Assembly (NCBI RefSeq): GCF_000620165.1
Contig: NZ_JHVN01000010.1
Coordinates: forward strand, 62,001-126,000
DNA from: Anoxybacillus tepidamans PS2
Lineage (GTDB): Bacteria > Bacillota > Bacilli > Bacillales > Anoxybacillaceae
Length of the DNA: 64,000 nt
Direction: 5' to 3'
The position numbers and the translations under genes were made by a program. Below, in pieces: positions 8,894-16,922 of the stretch (position 1 is its first letter; each line of letters opens with the position of its first letter). Below the pieces are notes generated by a model. The model saw only the letters and a list, made by a program, of their open reading frames with translations, ran no database searches and had not been told where the DNA came from.

Positions 8894-8957
8894 TTTCTAA
8901 CATAATCCACCGAGAAGTCTCCCACCTCTAAATGAAATGGAGGTGGGAGAGGTTCAT
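8894..8957 (+). repeat. palindromic dispersed repeat, copy 1
   Basis: Core CTCCCACCTC-N10-GAGGTGGGAG preceded by CACCGAGAAGT and followed by AGGTTCAT. Near-identical copies lie at 21127-21189 (inverted) and 29389-29452. The shared sequence extends about 20 nt upstream of the hairpin (a TTTTAACACATTCACCGA-type lead-in), so this is a dispersed element and not a chance terminator. It may be a solo right end of an IS200/IS605-type element or a REP-like unit; no transposase lies nearby. Confidence 0.75.
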
Positions 8958-9027
8958 GTTTTATGGATACGGCGGTTGAAGTTCTATCCTCAAAAGCTGG
9001 TGCAATACCCGAATGTATCGCTTCTTT

Positions 9028-9708
9028 TTACAACAAATCTACTAATTCTTGCTCCGAAACAGGAGGATAAACAGCCCAGTCGGCATTAGTCATTACAGCC
9101 CAATATTTGTCGCCATATGACCAGTGCCACCACTCAGTAAAGTAATTCACAAAGCCAACGGACTGAAGAGCGTAGGCAAGCATTTGCCGATTTTGCATGG
9201 CTTGCTTACTGATGTTAGTTGCATCAAAAAAGGTCGCATAGTTGGTTTCTTGCGGTATGGCATCGTACTGTGTTCCAAGATCTAACTCGTTTCCATTCGC
9301 GTCGATAAGGGTTAAATCGATGGCTCCTCCTGTTGGATGAGGAGCGACATCAGGGGGCGCTACGTATTTAGAGGCTTCCGCTAACCAATAGTTTAAATCT
9401 TCATTCGGAAAGCTTTTTTTGGCCCGCTGCAATGCCCGCTCAAAGGCAAGTTGTTGAATATGAAGAGGTCTGTATCCTTCTTTCACCAAAAAGCGGACTC
9501 CTTTTGGAAGAAGCGCTTTAGCGGTCGAAAGTTTCTCGGCTACTGAAAAGCGAACACATGAGAAATATCGACTCCTGTTAGAAAGTGATGGGTCGACGAC
9601 AATATCTCGGTCAAAATGAATGAGATTCACAAACGGTTCTTGCGAAGGCCGGACATGGGTGGAGGAAACAACTGGGTCACTCATCAAAATTTTGTTGTCC
9701 TTTTTCAC
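9028..9708 (-). CDS. D-alanyl-D-alanine dipeptidase, VanX/DdpX type (peptidase M15D)
   Basis: 226 residues from the GTG at 9708, chosen because AGAAGGGA lies 6 nt upstream; a TTG at 9747 has no ribosome binding site. The zinc-site signature PHPTGGAIDLTL gives His124 and Asp131, EWWHW gives catalytic Glu192 and zinc ligand His195, and VKEGYRPLH supplies the conserved Arg. The family hydrolyses D-Ala-D-Ala, for peptidoglycan turnover or, in van clusters, vancomycin resistance. No vanH or vanA ligase is adjacent and no signal peptide is visible, so a cytoplasmic housekeeping role in D-Ala recycling is more likely. Its terminator is at 8834-8863. Confidence 0.88.
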   Translation of the reverse strand: MKKDNKILMSDPVVSSTHVRPSQEPFVNLIHFDRDIVVDPSLSNRSRYFSCVRFSVAEKLSTAKALLPKGVRFLVKEGYRPLHIQQLAFERALQRAKKSFPNEDLNYWLAEASKYVAPPDVAPHPTGGAIDLTLIDANGNELDLGTQYDAIPQETNYATFFDATNISKQAMQNRQMLAYALQSVGFVNYFTEWWHWSYGDKYWAVMTNADWAVYPPVSEQELVDLL

Positions 9709-9904
9709 CAACAATCCCTTCTTTCTAAACGATTGAAGTAAGAACAAAGTTTAGTTACTGACAAATTCTACAAAATAAAAAATAAATCCTTTTTTAGACT
9801 GTCTTTCCAATATGCAAAAAAGCGTTGGTGAATATTATAATTAGAGGGTTTGAAAATGATGGAATATGGATTGCTATGTTTTTGATTTTTAGCAAATATT
9901 CAAT

Positions 9905-9945
9905 AAAAAAGGTTAAGCAATTGAAAAAGTTGCTTAACCTTTTTT
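9905..9945. terminator. strong bidirectional terminator
   Basis: AAAAAAGGTTAAGCAA and TTGCTTAACCTTTTT, perfect arms around a 9-nt loop. It lies about 105 nt past the small gene at 10050-10208 and probably ends the DUF4062 operon. The rest of 9748-10049 has no gene. Confidence 0.85.
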
Positions 9946-10049
9946 GCTGAACCGTCAGATTAGCCAAATATTTTAACTATGAATGTTTTGATGTCGTTCC
10001 TCGAATGGCTCCGATTTTTATACGAATTCTGTTTCTATTATATAAGGAT

Positions 10050-10208
10050 TTATTTTGAATTGCGAAATGCATTTTTTATTTGCGACAGTTTATTTTGTAA
10101 ATTAGCGTGATCGCGCTTCATTTGGTTTAGACGATTTGTTACCACTTTCTTTGCATATCCGTTAGGTGCGGAGGCGATGAGTATGACGTTTTCTTTATAA
10201 TGGTTCAC
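10050..10208 (-). CDS. 52-residue basic protein translationally coupled to the DUF4062 gene
   Basis: This frame starts with GTG at 10208, 6 nt after a perfect AGGAGGTC ribosome binding site that lies inside the last codons of the DUF4062 gene; the two genes overlap by 14 nt. The product begins MNHYKENVILIASAPNGYAK and continues as a basic, Gln/Asn/Lys-rich helix (RLNQMKRDHANLQNKL) that could form a coiled coil, ending FRNSK. About 20% of residues are Lys or Arg. No family is recognised. The overlap and strong binding site argue for coupled, roughly equal expression with the DUF4062 protein, so a partner role is plausible. Confidence 0.6.
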   Translation of the reverse strand: MNHYKENVILIASAPNGYAKKVVTNRLNQMKRDHANLQNKLSQIKNAFRNSK

Positions 10209-11355
10209 GTGCAAGACCTCCTAGAAGTGTTTTCATAAAGTAGCAATAAGAATATCCCTTTGATTCCAGTATAGCATTAAATATATGTTCTTGGTAAGCC
10301 TTGAGTTTATAATAATCCCACTCCCCTAATAGCGGCAAATGAAGGCAAAATACATAGTCTTTTACTTTGAACAGGAAATAGCATATTCTTTTTTCTAGTG
10401 AATAATACAACTTTTCGTTATGATTGGGGTCCTTATATGTTTGGACGACGTAGGATTCAGTGTCATCTAATGAAAAATTCTCGGGAGTCGTTAATCCGTC
10501 GTATTCTTTACAAATCATGTGGTCGCCTCTTTTTTCGTAAAGAGTGATTGCCTTGCAGGCCATTAGCGATCCTAACGCTTCTTGTTGGTATTTTGTATTG
10601 GCAGAGTATATATTGCAGCCGGTCATCTGGGATCGCAACAGTGCTAATAATCGTCTCCAATTCGTAATTTGCCCGTTTTCCAATAAACTGATGAACTCCA
10701 AAGAAAGCTCATAAAAATCTCCATACATGTGGACGTGTTCTAGGCTCCGTTCAATTTCCGAACGAATGTTTAAATATTGCAGACTTTCTTTGAAGAGAGT
10801 GGAGAGATAGCTTTTAATGTTTGGAAGCACCTCGACACCTAATGAGCATTTTTCAAAGTAGATGCCTTTTTGTTCCGCATCGTAAAGAAAGTACCAGACG
10901 TAGTTCTCAGCAATATCCTTGTTTTCTTCAATTTGTTCATTTATAAATGTCAGCATGCAATCCGGCTCCTTGCTGTGCTCGTTTAGATGATGTATCAATG
11001 ACCGTTTGATTTGCGGCCGAATTGTCCGAAAATAAGCGTTAAGAACGGTGTCGTGAACATATACGATGATGCGTTTATTTTCGTGATAGGCGCGCAAAAA
11101 TTCAAGATGGGTTACCGTTTTCCCTTCACTCTCTAAAAAGGTTCCTGCTTTATCGGCAATAAATAGTAAAAAGATATCGCTTCTTGATACATACTCCAAG
11201 CAAGTACGGATGGCATCTTGATGAATATATCGCATGCTGTCTTCAAAGCGAATCGGTTCATGCCCGATCTTTTTTAATTCTTCAAATACAGCGTTGCGTA
11301 TCGAGGAAAGCGCATCTTGTGCCACGGAACTGATGAAAATTGTAGTTCGGTCCAT
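10195..11355 (-). CDS. DUF4062 protein with a possible GAF-like C-terminal domain
   Basis: 386 residues, soluble. Residues 1-115 match DUF4062: TIFISSVAQDALSSIR at the start, FEELKKIGHEPIRFED, SDIFLLFIADKAGTF, then THLEFLRAYHENKRIIVYVHD. DUF4062 is a Rossmann-like domain related to TIR-type effector or sensor modules and often found at the N-terminus of signalling and defence NTPases. Here no NTPase follows. The middle (120-230) is helical, and the rest (about 235-386) looks like a GAF-type sensor fold (ACKAITLYEKRGDHMICKEYDGL); that reading is tentative. GGGGGTGG precedes the ATG. It shares an operon with the 52-residue gene. Function unknown; immunity or stress sensing is an inference. Confidence 0.7.
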   Translation of the reverse strand: MDRTTIFISSVAQDALSSIRNAVFEELKKIGHEPIRFEDSMRYIHQDAIRTCLEYVSRSDIFLLFIADKAGTFLESEGKTVTHLEFLRAYHENKRIIVYVHDTVLNAYFRTIRPQIKRSLIHHLNEHSKEPDCMLTFINEQIEENKDIAENYVWYFLYDAEQKGIYFEKCSLGVEVLPNIKSYLSTLFKESLQYLNIRSEIERSLEHVHMYGDFYELSLEFISLLENGQITNWRRLLALLRSQMTGCNIYSANTKYQQEALGSLMACKAITLYEKRGDHMICKEYDGLTTPENFSLDDTESYVVQTYKDPNHNEKLYYSLEKRICYFLFKVKDYVFCLHLPLLGEWDYYKLKAYQEHIFNAILESKGYSYCYFMKTLLGGLAREPL

Positions 11356-11543
11356 ATTTTCGCACCACCCCCTGCTTAAAATTCGGTAAAAGTGGCTCTA
11401 TTCCTTCCAAAAATTTTCTTTTGTTTTTGAAATTGCTTAAAGAACCACTACCTGCCCCTTTTCTAAATATATGAAAGCCACGGAACTATAGGACAATCTC
11501 TAATCCACCATATCAAAGGTTAAAAACTAAGAAATTGTAATAG

Positions 11544-11572
11544 TTGACAAATGGCTTTTGATCATCCATAAT
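11544..11572 (+). promoter_or_regulatory. sigma-A promoter upstream of the VOC relic and MFS gene
   Basis: TTGACA (11544-11549), 17-nt spacer, CATAAT (11567-11572). It probably serves the MFS gene at 11791. Confidence 0.6.
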
Positions 11573-11655
11573 ACATTAACAGGAACATACATTCGTATAC
11601 ACGATATGATTTTGCTCTGTTCCTATATGATCGATAAAAGGAGTGGATTAAAAAA

Positions 11656-11727
11656 ATGGGACAGTCGTTTGGTTGGGTTGAAGACCGGTACGGTGTTTCA
11701 TGGCAATTGAATTTGGCGAAAAACTAG
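11656..11727 (+). pseudogene. C-terminal relic of a PhnB-like VOC-family protein
   Basis: A 23-codon frame encodes MGQSFGWVEDRYGVSWQLNL plus three residues. The GWV-DRYGVSWQ string is the conserved C-terminal strand of PhnB-like/3-demethylubiquinone-type VOC proteins (about 130-150 residues). The rest of the gene is missing; the frame can be read back only to an ATG at about 11626. AAAGGAGTGG stands before it, so it may still be translated as a fragment. The remainder of 11356-11790 shows no other gene. Confidence 0.6.
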
Positions 11728-11790
11728 CGGTGAGCTAGTTCTGCAAGCACCATTGAAATAAATACAACTCGAGGAGGTTATGTTGCTCTT

Positions 11791-13026
11791 ATGTCAACAG
11801 CCAATGCTAATCCATCCATGGCATCATTGTTGCGCAATCGTTTCATCCAAACGATTATGACAGCCGGTTTATTCATCCAAGTCGGCATTTGGATACGCAA
11901 CTTCGCCATTTTATTGTTTGTCACGGAAAAGACAGACGGCGATGCGCTTGCCGTTTCGCTTATTTCGGTGGCCGAGTTTGCCCCGATTTTTATTTTCTCT
12001 TTTATTGGCGGCACGTTTGCAGATCGCTGGCGGCCGAAACGGACGATGATCTGGTGTGACCTCTTAAGCGCTATATCGATCTTTGTCATATTGATCGCGC
12101 TTCTTTTTAGCACATGGAAAGCGGTGTTCCTCGCAACCTTTGTTTCTGCCATTTTATCGCAATTTTCTCAGCCTTCAGGAATGAAGCTATTTAAAGTACA
12201 TGTTCCCGGAGAACAGATGCAGGCAGGGATGTCGTTATTTCAGACGATGATCGCCGTTTTTATGGTCATCGGTCCCGTAGTAGGCACGTTTGTATTTCAA
12301 CAATTCGGCATTTACGTCTCCATGGCTTTAGTGGGCCTTGCGTTTTTGCTCTCTGCCCTCGTACTGACTTCGTTGCCTTCTGACCGAACGGAAGACCAGG
12401 TTGGAAGCAAGGCGTCTCTCTGGAATGAAATGAAACAAGGGTTTCGCTATGTATGGTCGCGTAAGGTGCTTGTCATTTTAGGAGGCGTCTTCATGACTGC
12501 GGGGTTAGGAATCGGTTTGATCCACCCATTAGGTATTTTTCTTGTAACCGAGCGTCTTGGAATGGAAGAGAGCTATTTGCAATGGCTGCTCGCAGCCCAC
12601 GGAGCAGCCATGACGATTGGCGGCGGTATGGCGATGGTGTTTTCAAATCGCGTGGCACCCCATATTCTTCTTATGTTAGGAATGGCAAGTACGGCTATCG
12701 GTGTTTTTGTGATGGGATGGTCTACGATTTTTTGGCTGACTTTACTAGCAGAATTTATCATTGGTCTATTCATGCCTTCCCTTCACATTGGGATTAATAC
12801 AATTATTATGAACAATACTGAGGAAGCGTTCGTAGGCCGTGTGAATGGAATATTGACGCCGCTATTTATGGGATCGATGGTTATTACGATGAGCTTAGCT
12901 GGTCTGTTAAAAGAACAATTTTCTTTACTTATGATTTACCAAGCATCGGCCGCTCTATTTGTCATCGGCATTATAGTAATGCTGCCGATGTTTCGGCTGC
13001 TTCAACCAGCTAAAGCCAAAGCATGA
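11791..13026 (+). CDS. MFS exporter (MFS_3 / macrolide-efflux-like)
   Basis: 411 residues, 12 predicted membrane segments. The loop 2-3 motif GGTFADRWRPKRTMIWCDL (about 75-93) is the MFS motif A variant of the MFS_3 family (enterobactin or drug exporters). The ATG at 11791 follows GAGGAGG with a slightly long 12-nt spacing. A perfect terminator follows. It is probably driven by the promoter at 11544-11572. The exported compound cannot be read from sequence. Confidence 0.85.
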   Translation: MSTANANPSMASLLRNRFIQTIMTAGLFIQVGIWIRNFAILLFVTEKTDGDALAVSLISVAEFAPIFIFSFIGGTFADRWRPKRTMIWCDLLSAISIFVILIALLFSTWKAVFLATFVSAILSQFSQPSGMKLFKVHVPGEQMQAGMSLFQTMIAVFMVIGPVVGTFVFQQFGIYVSMALVGLAFLLSALVLTSLPSDRTEDQVGSKASLWNEMKQGFRYVWSRKVLVILGGVFMTAGLGIGLIHPLGIFLVTERLGMEESYLQWLLAAHGAAMTIGGGMAMVFSNRVAPHILLMLGMASTAIGVFVMGWSTIFWLTLLAEFIIGLFMPSLHIGINTIIMNNTEEAFVGRVNGILTPLFMGSMVITMSLAGLLKEQFSLLMIYQASAALFVIGIIVMLPMFRLLQPAKAKA

Positions 13027-13067
13027 TCGTTGACAGCAGTTACGATGAAGTATAGCTGCACATTATA

Positions 13068-13122
13068 AAATAAGCTGTTTGAACGTATTCGTGTTGCGAT
13101 ACGTCCAACAGCTTATTTTTTT
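13068..13122 (+). terminator. terminator of the MFS exporter gene
   Basis: AATAAGCTGTT...AACAGCTTATT with an inner GACGTAT-type stem, followed by eight T residues. Confidence 0.85.
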
Positions 13123-13193
13123 TCGACGATTAATGCCTCTTTCTCAAACGCTTGTAAAAAAGCGCGATATAAGTCGCTAAAACATGGATTCAT
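13113..13193 (-). CDS. possible 26-residue peptide
   Basis: ATG at 13193 with AGGAGAGGAC about 7 nt upstream; the product begins MNPCFSDLYRAFLQAFEKEA. The end overlaps the MFS terminator, which argues against it. It could be the tail of a lost helical regulator. Low confidence, recorded because of the ribosome binding site. Confidence 0.25.
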   Translation of the reverse strand: MNPCFSDLYRAFLQAFEKEALIVEKK

Positions 13194-13231
13194 CGCATGT
13201 CCTCTCCTTTGCTTGATCATTAAGTATATCA

Positions 13232-14458
13232 TTACTCCTTTTGATTTAGCGGTTCCTTTTGTTTTATCCAATATACTATAAAAAGAAATAGCCCCGTTAA
13301 TATAAAGCCCATTCCTCCTATAAAACCAAGCATTCTATTATTGATTGTTTCTAAAATCATACCGGATGCGAACATCGATAATCCTATTAATGTATTAGAC
13401 ATAGTCGCCAGCCAGCCGAATACTAAACCTTGGTGATCGGTCGGCGTTTCTTTCATGACGATTGAATCAAAGCAAGTATTGCCAATGCCGGATACAAAAG
13501 AGGCGAGAATATATATAACAAAAGCAGCAAACGCTAAGTGAACACGGCTTAAAACGATCAGACATGCCCCTTCTAGTATAAGCGCTGCCAAACCGATGGA
13601 TAAAAGGTTTTGGTGTATGCGCTGGGCCATTATAAAACTTAGCATGAGCCCAATTCCGAGAGCGCCATAAAAAAGACCGACTCCTATATCACCAAGATGA
13701 AATTCTTGAACCGCATAGATGCTAACGAGCACGTTATCCATCCCATTGAAAAGAGGCACAATGAATTCGAACAAAAATGCAATATACAGTGCGGTAGAAG
13801 CAGTGACTAATTTTTTCATCCTTTTTATAGAATAGAAGAGATTCAACTCCTCGTTGTTCTTTATATGATCATTTTTGCTAGTAAACGATGGAATAGAAGC
13901 AATCAGCATAGCGGCGATTAAAAAGGAAAGCCCATTGAGCCAAAACGTCATATCCGGTCCAAAGAAAAAACTCACAAGTGCCCCCGAAAACGAGCCACCT
14001 ATTAGAACCATTCCAAGCATTACTTGTTCTAAGCCGTTGATTTTTATAATGTTCTCCTTCTTCACGAGCAAAGGAATCAACGACTTTCGCGCAGGAGCAT
14101 AGATCGCTTCCCCTGCTGCTAAAATAAAGGTGCTGAGATAAACGATCCAAATATCGGATTCGTTGTTTACCAATACAAAAGAAATGGCAAAAGCAACTCT
14201 AGATAAATCAGTGATAATCAGTATTTTCTTTCGTGAAAATCGATCAGCCAGCATCCCCCCAAAAGGGCCGAATAATAGAAAAGGAATGACTCGAATGGCT
14301 AAGGCAGTACCAACAGCAAGCCCTGACCCTGTTAATTGTAACAATAAAGTTAAAAGAGCGACTTGACTAAAACGGTCTCCTATTCCATTCACAACTCCTG
14401 CTGCAAATAATCGCAGGTAGTATTTTTCTTGTTGAAAAACACGGACGATATTTTTCAC
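13232..14458 (-). CDS. MFS exporter (MFS_3 / macrolide-efflux-like)
   Basis: 408 residues, 12 predicted membrane segments, with the motif A variant FGGMLADRFSRKKILIITDL in loop 2-3, so the same broad family as the gene at 11791 but clearly diverged from it. The GTG at 14458 follows AAAGGGGGAAGGTAAG. The upstream region carries two large inverted repeats built on ATCTAATTAGAT (14506-14517 and 14620-14655), one close enough to overlap its promoter, so it is probably under a dimeric repressor of MarR or TetR type encoded elsewhere. Substrate unknown. Confidence 0.85.
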   Translation of the reverse strand: MKNIVRVFQQEKYYLRLFAAGVVNGIGDRFSQVALLTLLLQLTGSGLAVGTALAIRVIPFLLFGPFGGMLADRFSRKKILIITDLSRVAFAISFVLVNNESDIWIVYLSTFILAAGEAIYAPARKSLIPLLVKKENIIKINGLEQVMLGMVLIGGSFSGALVSFFFGPDMTFWLNGLSFLIAAMLIASIPSFTSKNDHIKNNEELNLFYSIKRMKKLVTASTALYIAFLFEFIVPLFNGMDNVLVSIYAVQEFHLGDIGVGLFYGALGIGLMLSFIMAQRIHQNLLSIGLAALILEGACLIVLSRVHLAFAAFVIYILASFVSGIGNTCFDSIVMKETPTDHQGLVFGWLATMSNTLIGLSMFASGMILETINNRMLGFIGGMGFILTGLFLFIVYWIKQKEPLNQKE

Positions 14459-14505
14459 CTTACCTTCCCCCTTTACTCGTTGAATTTGCTCTTAATTTGA
14501 TAAAT

Positions 14506-14517
14506 ATCTAATTAGAT
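14506..14517. promoter_or_regulatory. palindromic operator-like site upstream of the MFS gene
   Basis: ATCTAATTAGAT, a perfect 12-bp palindrome 48 nt upstream of the MFS start. The same 12-mer recurs inside the larger site at 14620-14655. Confidence 0.5.
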
Positions 14518-14619
14518 TCGTAAAAAAGATGCCGTTTACTAGGTTCTTCTGGCAGGAAGCGAATTGTTACGTTTATCATAGGTACACTTATTTGGCATCT
14601 CACCTTCATCTTATTTGAT

Positions 14620-14655
14620 GATTATCTAATTTGATATTAATCTAATTAGATAATC
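14620..14655. promoter_or_regulatory. large inverted repeat containing the same palindrome
   Basis: Perfect 11-bp arms GATTATCTAAT (14620-14630) and ATTAGATAATC (14645-14655), with an inner ATCTAATTAGAT (14640-14651). The remainder of 14518-14803 contains no gene. It looks like a binding site for a dimeric regulator, or what remains of a promoter for a lost regulatory gene. Confidence 0.5.
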
Positions 14656-14803
14656 AGGGCAATCTTTTTTACGAAAAAATGGTTCTGCCTTCTTTACTAC
14701 AAATTTTTGTGGCTCCTATTCTGTGAAATCAATAAATAAAGCCTGCTTGTGGGAATCAGCAATCACATAATACTTGCCAAGCAAAACCTTAAATGATGGA
14801 ACG

Positions 14804-14832
14804 GAAAAACCGGAAGAATTTCTCTTCCGGTT
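14804..14832 (-). terminator. terminator of the FUSC-family gene
   Basis: On the minus strand AACCGGAAGA-N5-TCTTCCGGTT followed by TTTCCG, about 105 nt past the stop codon. Confidence 0.8.
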
Positions 14833-14936
14833 CAGAGCTTCTTATACAAAACGTTTGATTTTTTCAGTTCTCTCATACAAACAAGCTGCACATTGCTTAT
14901 TTTCGTTGCTTTTGTATCAGAAATAACGATCGCTAA

Positions 14937-15992
14937 TTACTGCTGTGCTGTTTTTAGTTCCTGAATAAACTGAAGCGTCTGATGATACAAGCTTAATGCA
15001 TATCTATGCTCTTTCAGTTCTGTCGGAACCATCATTTGTGCTGAAATGGAAGATAAATCAAGTAAGTCAGGTGTAAGCTTCAAAGCTTCTGAATATGGCT
15101 GTTCTTTTACTTTTTGATGGAGCCGTTTTTCAATATAGGCTCCTAGCATTTGTAATTGAGCAGCCCATTGCTGTTGCTCAGTTGTTGACATCGTCTCTGT
15201 TTTTGCCCAATCCTTGAACGTGGTTAACACGTCGGAAATATACATGTATCCTGTCGTCAGCTGCGCGAGAAATTGTTCGTATTGTTGTAGTAGTTGTTGT
15301 TTATTTTTGGAAAATGGATTGAATTTGAGGCTCTTTTTTGCCAGTTGCAAATCTTTTTGTACTTGGTGCAATTCTTGAAGCAAGTTGGTAACATCCTTCT
15401 TTAGTTCTTGGCCCTCTAGAGCGAAGCAGTTATGCTCTACCCAGTAAGCTGTTCTTTTAAACAGCTGAACAAGATGAAATCCAAATTGATTTAATGTTTG
15501 ACGCGCTTCTTTCACGTAGTTAGGCGGAAAAAGGATCATATGAACGAAAAGGACGGTAATGGCCCCCACGATCGTGTCACGAATTCGATCAAAGGAATAA
15601 TCGCTTGTTTTATGGGCAAAGACAAACACTAATAAGATGGTCAATGCGACTTGGTGGATAATCGTTTTATGTACTCTAAATATCACGGGAATCAGCATTC
15701 CGCCAAATAGCAGCCCGCCGATGGTCCAACCGTTTACCTGTAAATGGCTGACAATAAAAAACGTCACAGCAACGCCAAAAACGGTGCCAATGATTCTATA
15801 AAGCGCGTATGTAGCCGAATATATTACGGTTTCCTGCATCGACAGAATAACTGTTAGGGGTGCTAAATAAGGGTGCTTGGATCCTAGAATTTTGGCCAGT
15901 TTCCATGCGAGCCCGGAAGCTAAAGCCATTTTTGCAATAAGTGCGATTCCTTTTATGAGAGCAAATCGTTGTGTTCTTTTGTTGTTTTTCAT
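14937..15992 (-). CDS. FUSC/aromatic acid exporter family membrane protein
   Basis: 351 residues. Residues about 10-170 hold six closely spaced hydrophobic segments, including the family stretch HPYLAPLTVILSMQETVIYSA and YRIIGTVFGVAVTFF (FUSC / ArAE type, aromatic acid or small-molecule efflux). The C-terminal half (about 175-350) is soluble, helical and rich in Gln/Leu/Lys, and probably forms the cytoplasmic coiled-coil domain. AAGGGGATTTTT precedes the ATG. It is a single gene with its own terminator. Substrate unknown. Confidence 0.8.
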   Translation of the reverse strand: MKNNKRTQRFALIKGIALIAKMALASGLAWKLAKILGSKHPYLAPLTVILSMQETVIYSATYALYRIIGTVFGVAVTFFIVSHLQVNGWTIGGLLFGGMLIPVIFRVHKTIIHQVALTILLVFVFAHKTSDYSFDRIRDTIVGAITVLFVHMILFPPNYVKEARQTLNQFGFHLVQLFKRTAYWVEHNCFALEGQELKKDVTNLLQELHQVQKDLQLAKKSLKFNPFSKNKQQLLQQYEQFLAQLTTGYMYISDVLTTFKDWAKTETMSTTEQQQWAAQLQMLGAYIEKRLHQKVKEQPYSEALKLTPDLLDLSSISAQMMVPTELKEHRYALSLYHQTLQFIQELKTAQQ

Positions 15993-16115
15993 AAAAATCC
16001 CCTTGCTTAAACTAGCCTGTTACTTCATATCGGTGCTTTTGTGTTCGTACCGTTATTATGAACGGGAAAAAGTAAATTATTACAAGCGAAACATTGGGAC
16101 ATAGTGTTGACAATG

Positions 16116-16148
16116 AAAAAGGATTGAAGGGTTCTTCCCTTCAATCCT
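16116..16148 (-). terminator. terminator of the DoxX-family gene
   Basis: AGGATTGAAGGG-N5-CCCTTCAATCCT; on the minus strand followed by TTTTTC. Confidence 0.85.
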
Positions 16149-16168
16149 GATAGAAAACTTATGCTTTT

Positions 16169-16564
16169 TTAGAAAAGCGCATCGAGCGCGTATTGTCCAG
16201 GGCCGATGAGGGCAACGCCGATTGCAACAGCTAGTAGTACGAAATTGTACTCAAAACCGTTTTTCGTGATCCAATATCCATTGGCGCCATGAACTTTGAC
16301 GATAGCAACAAGCATCGTGATGGCGATGAGCGCGCTTGCGATTGGAGTCAAAAATCCTAAAGCGAATAAGGCTCCCCCTACAAATTCGGCCAATCCGGCT
16401 AACAATGCCATCGTGACTCCCGGCTTAATGCCGATGGACTCGAACCAGCCTCCTGTTCCCTCGACTCCATGACCGCCAAACCAACCAAACAATTTTTGCG
16501 CACCATGTCCCATAAATGTGAACCCAACGACCAAACGAATAATTAATAAACCTAGATCCACCAT
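16169..16564 (-). CDS. DoxX family membrane protein (MhqP/CatD-like)
   Basis: 131 residues with four hydrophobic segments, and the DoxX hallmark [15 protein letters not shown] at about residues 20-34. Bacillus homologues of this length (MhqP, CatD) belong to quinone/catechol stress regulons. The ATG follows AAGGAGGGACAGAAAC. The upstream region carries ATCTCGAATTAA sequences (16718-16730 and 16891-16922) that resemble half-sites of the MhqR operator, which fits a quinone-responsive role, though neither site forms the compact palindrome. Direct function unknown. Confidence 0.8.
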   Translation of the reverse strand: MVDLGLLIIRLVVGFTFMGHGAQKLFGWFGGHGVEGTGGWFESIGIKPGVTMALLAGLAEFVGGALFALGFLTPIASALIAITMLVAIVKVHGANGYWITKNGFEYNFVLLAVAIGVALIGPGQYALDALF

Positions 16565-16717
16565 GTTTCTGTCCCTCCTTAAGATGTTTTATATATAAAA
16601 AAACAATAATAACGGCTTTGACATTTTATGCTCTTATAAGCAGCTTTTTCACCTTTTCTTCCGCGCCAGAAAAATCATCGTGATTTTTGACCATATTTAT
16701 ATTCGATTCAAATATTG

Positions 16718-16730
16718 TTAATTCGAGATA
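16718..16730 (-). promoter_or_regulatory. MhqR-like half-site upstream of doxX
   Basis: On the minus strand TATCTCGAATTAA, about 155 nt upstream of the DoxX start. It matches one half of the MhqR-type palindrome TATCTCGAATTCGAGATA as I recall it; the other half is not present. Confidence 0.35.
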
Positions 16731-16769
16731 TTTTTTAGTTCTGTTCCATTTGGTAAGATGAATTGGTAG

Positions 16770-16822
16770 CAGACCAACTAATCATTCTGAAGATTTCGGG
16801 TTCGAATCCATAGTTTCTGTCT
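16770..16822 (+). other. tRNA-like degenerate sequence
   Basis: AATTGGTAGCAGA resembles a D loop, and CGGGTTCGAATCC about 25 nt later resembles a T arm. The T stem is broken at two positions and no acceptor stem or clean anticodon arm closes. It is probably a decayed tRNA or a chance match. Confidence 0.25.
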
Positions 16823-16890
16823 ATATCTCCCCCCTTCTATATTTATGCGCAAGATGTACATCTAGAAATAGAACTTTAGGATTTTCAAAA

Positions 16891-16922
16891 ATCTCGGATT
16901 AATTTATTTTTAATTCGAGATA
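16891..16922. promoter_or_regulatory. inverted repeat of ATCTCG-type half-sites
   Basis: ATCTCGGATTAA and TTAATTCGAGAT flank an AT-rich centre. The half-site is the same as at 16718-16730. It lies between the DoxX gene and the YhcN-like gene and could serve either. The rest of 16565-17162 holds no gene. Confidence 0.4.

Noticed and set aside
11778-12152. Minus-strand frame of 124 codons opposite the MFS gene
   Set aside because: It lies entirely inside the MFS coding region with no ribosome binding site, and its composition is that of an antisense shadow.
15877-16104. Plus-strand 75-codon frame overlapping the start of the FUSC gene
   Set aside because: It begins inside the FUSC gene on the opposite strand and runs into its promoter; no coding features.
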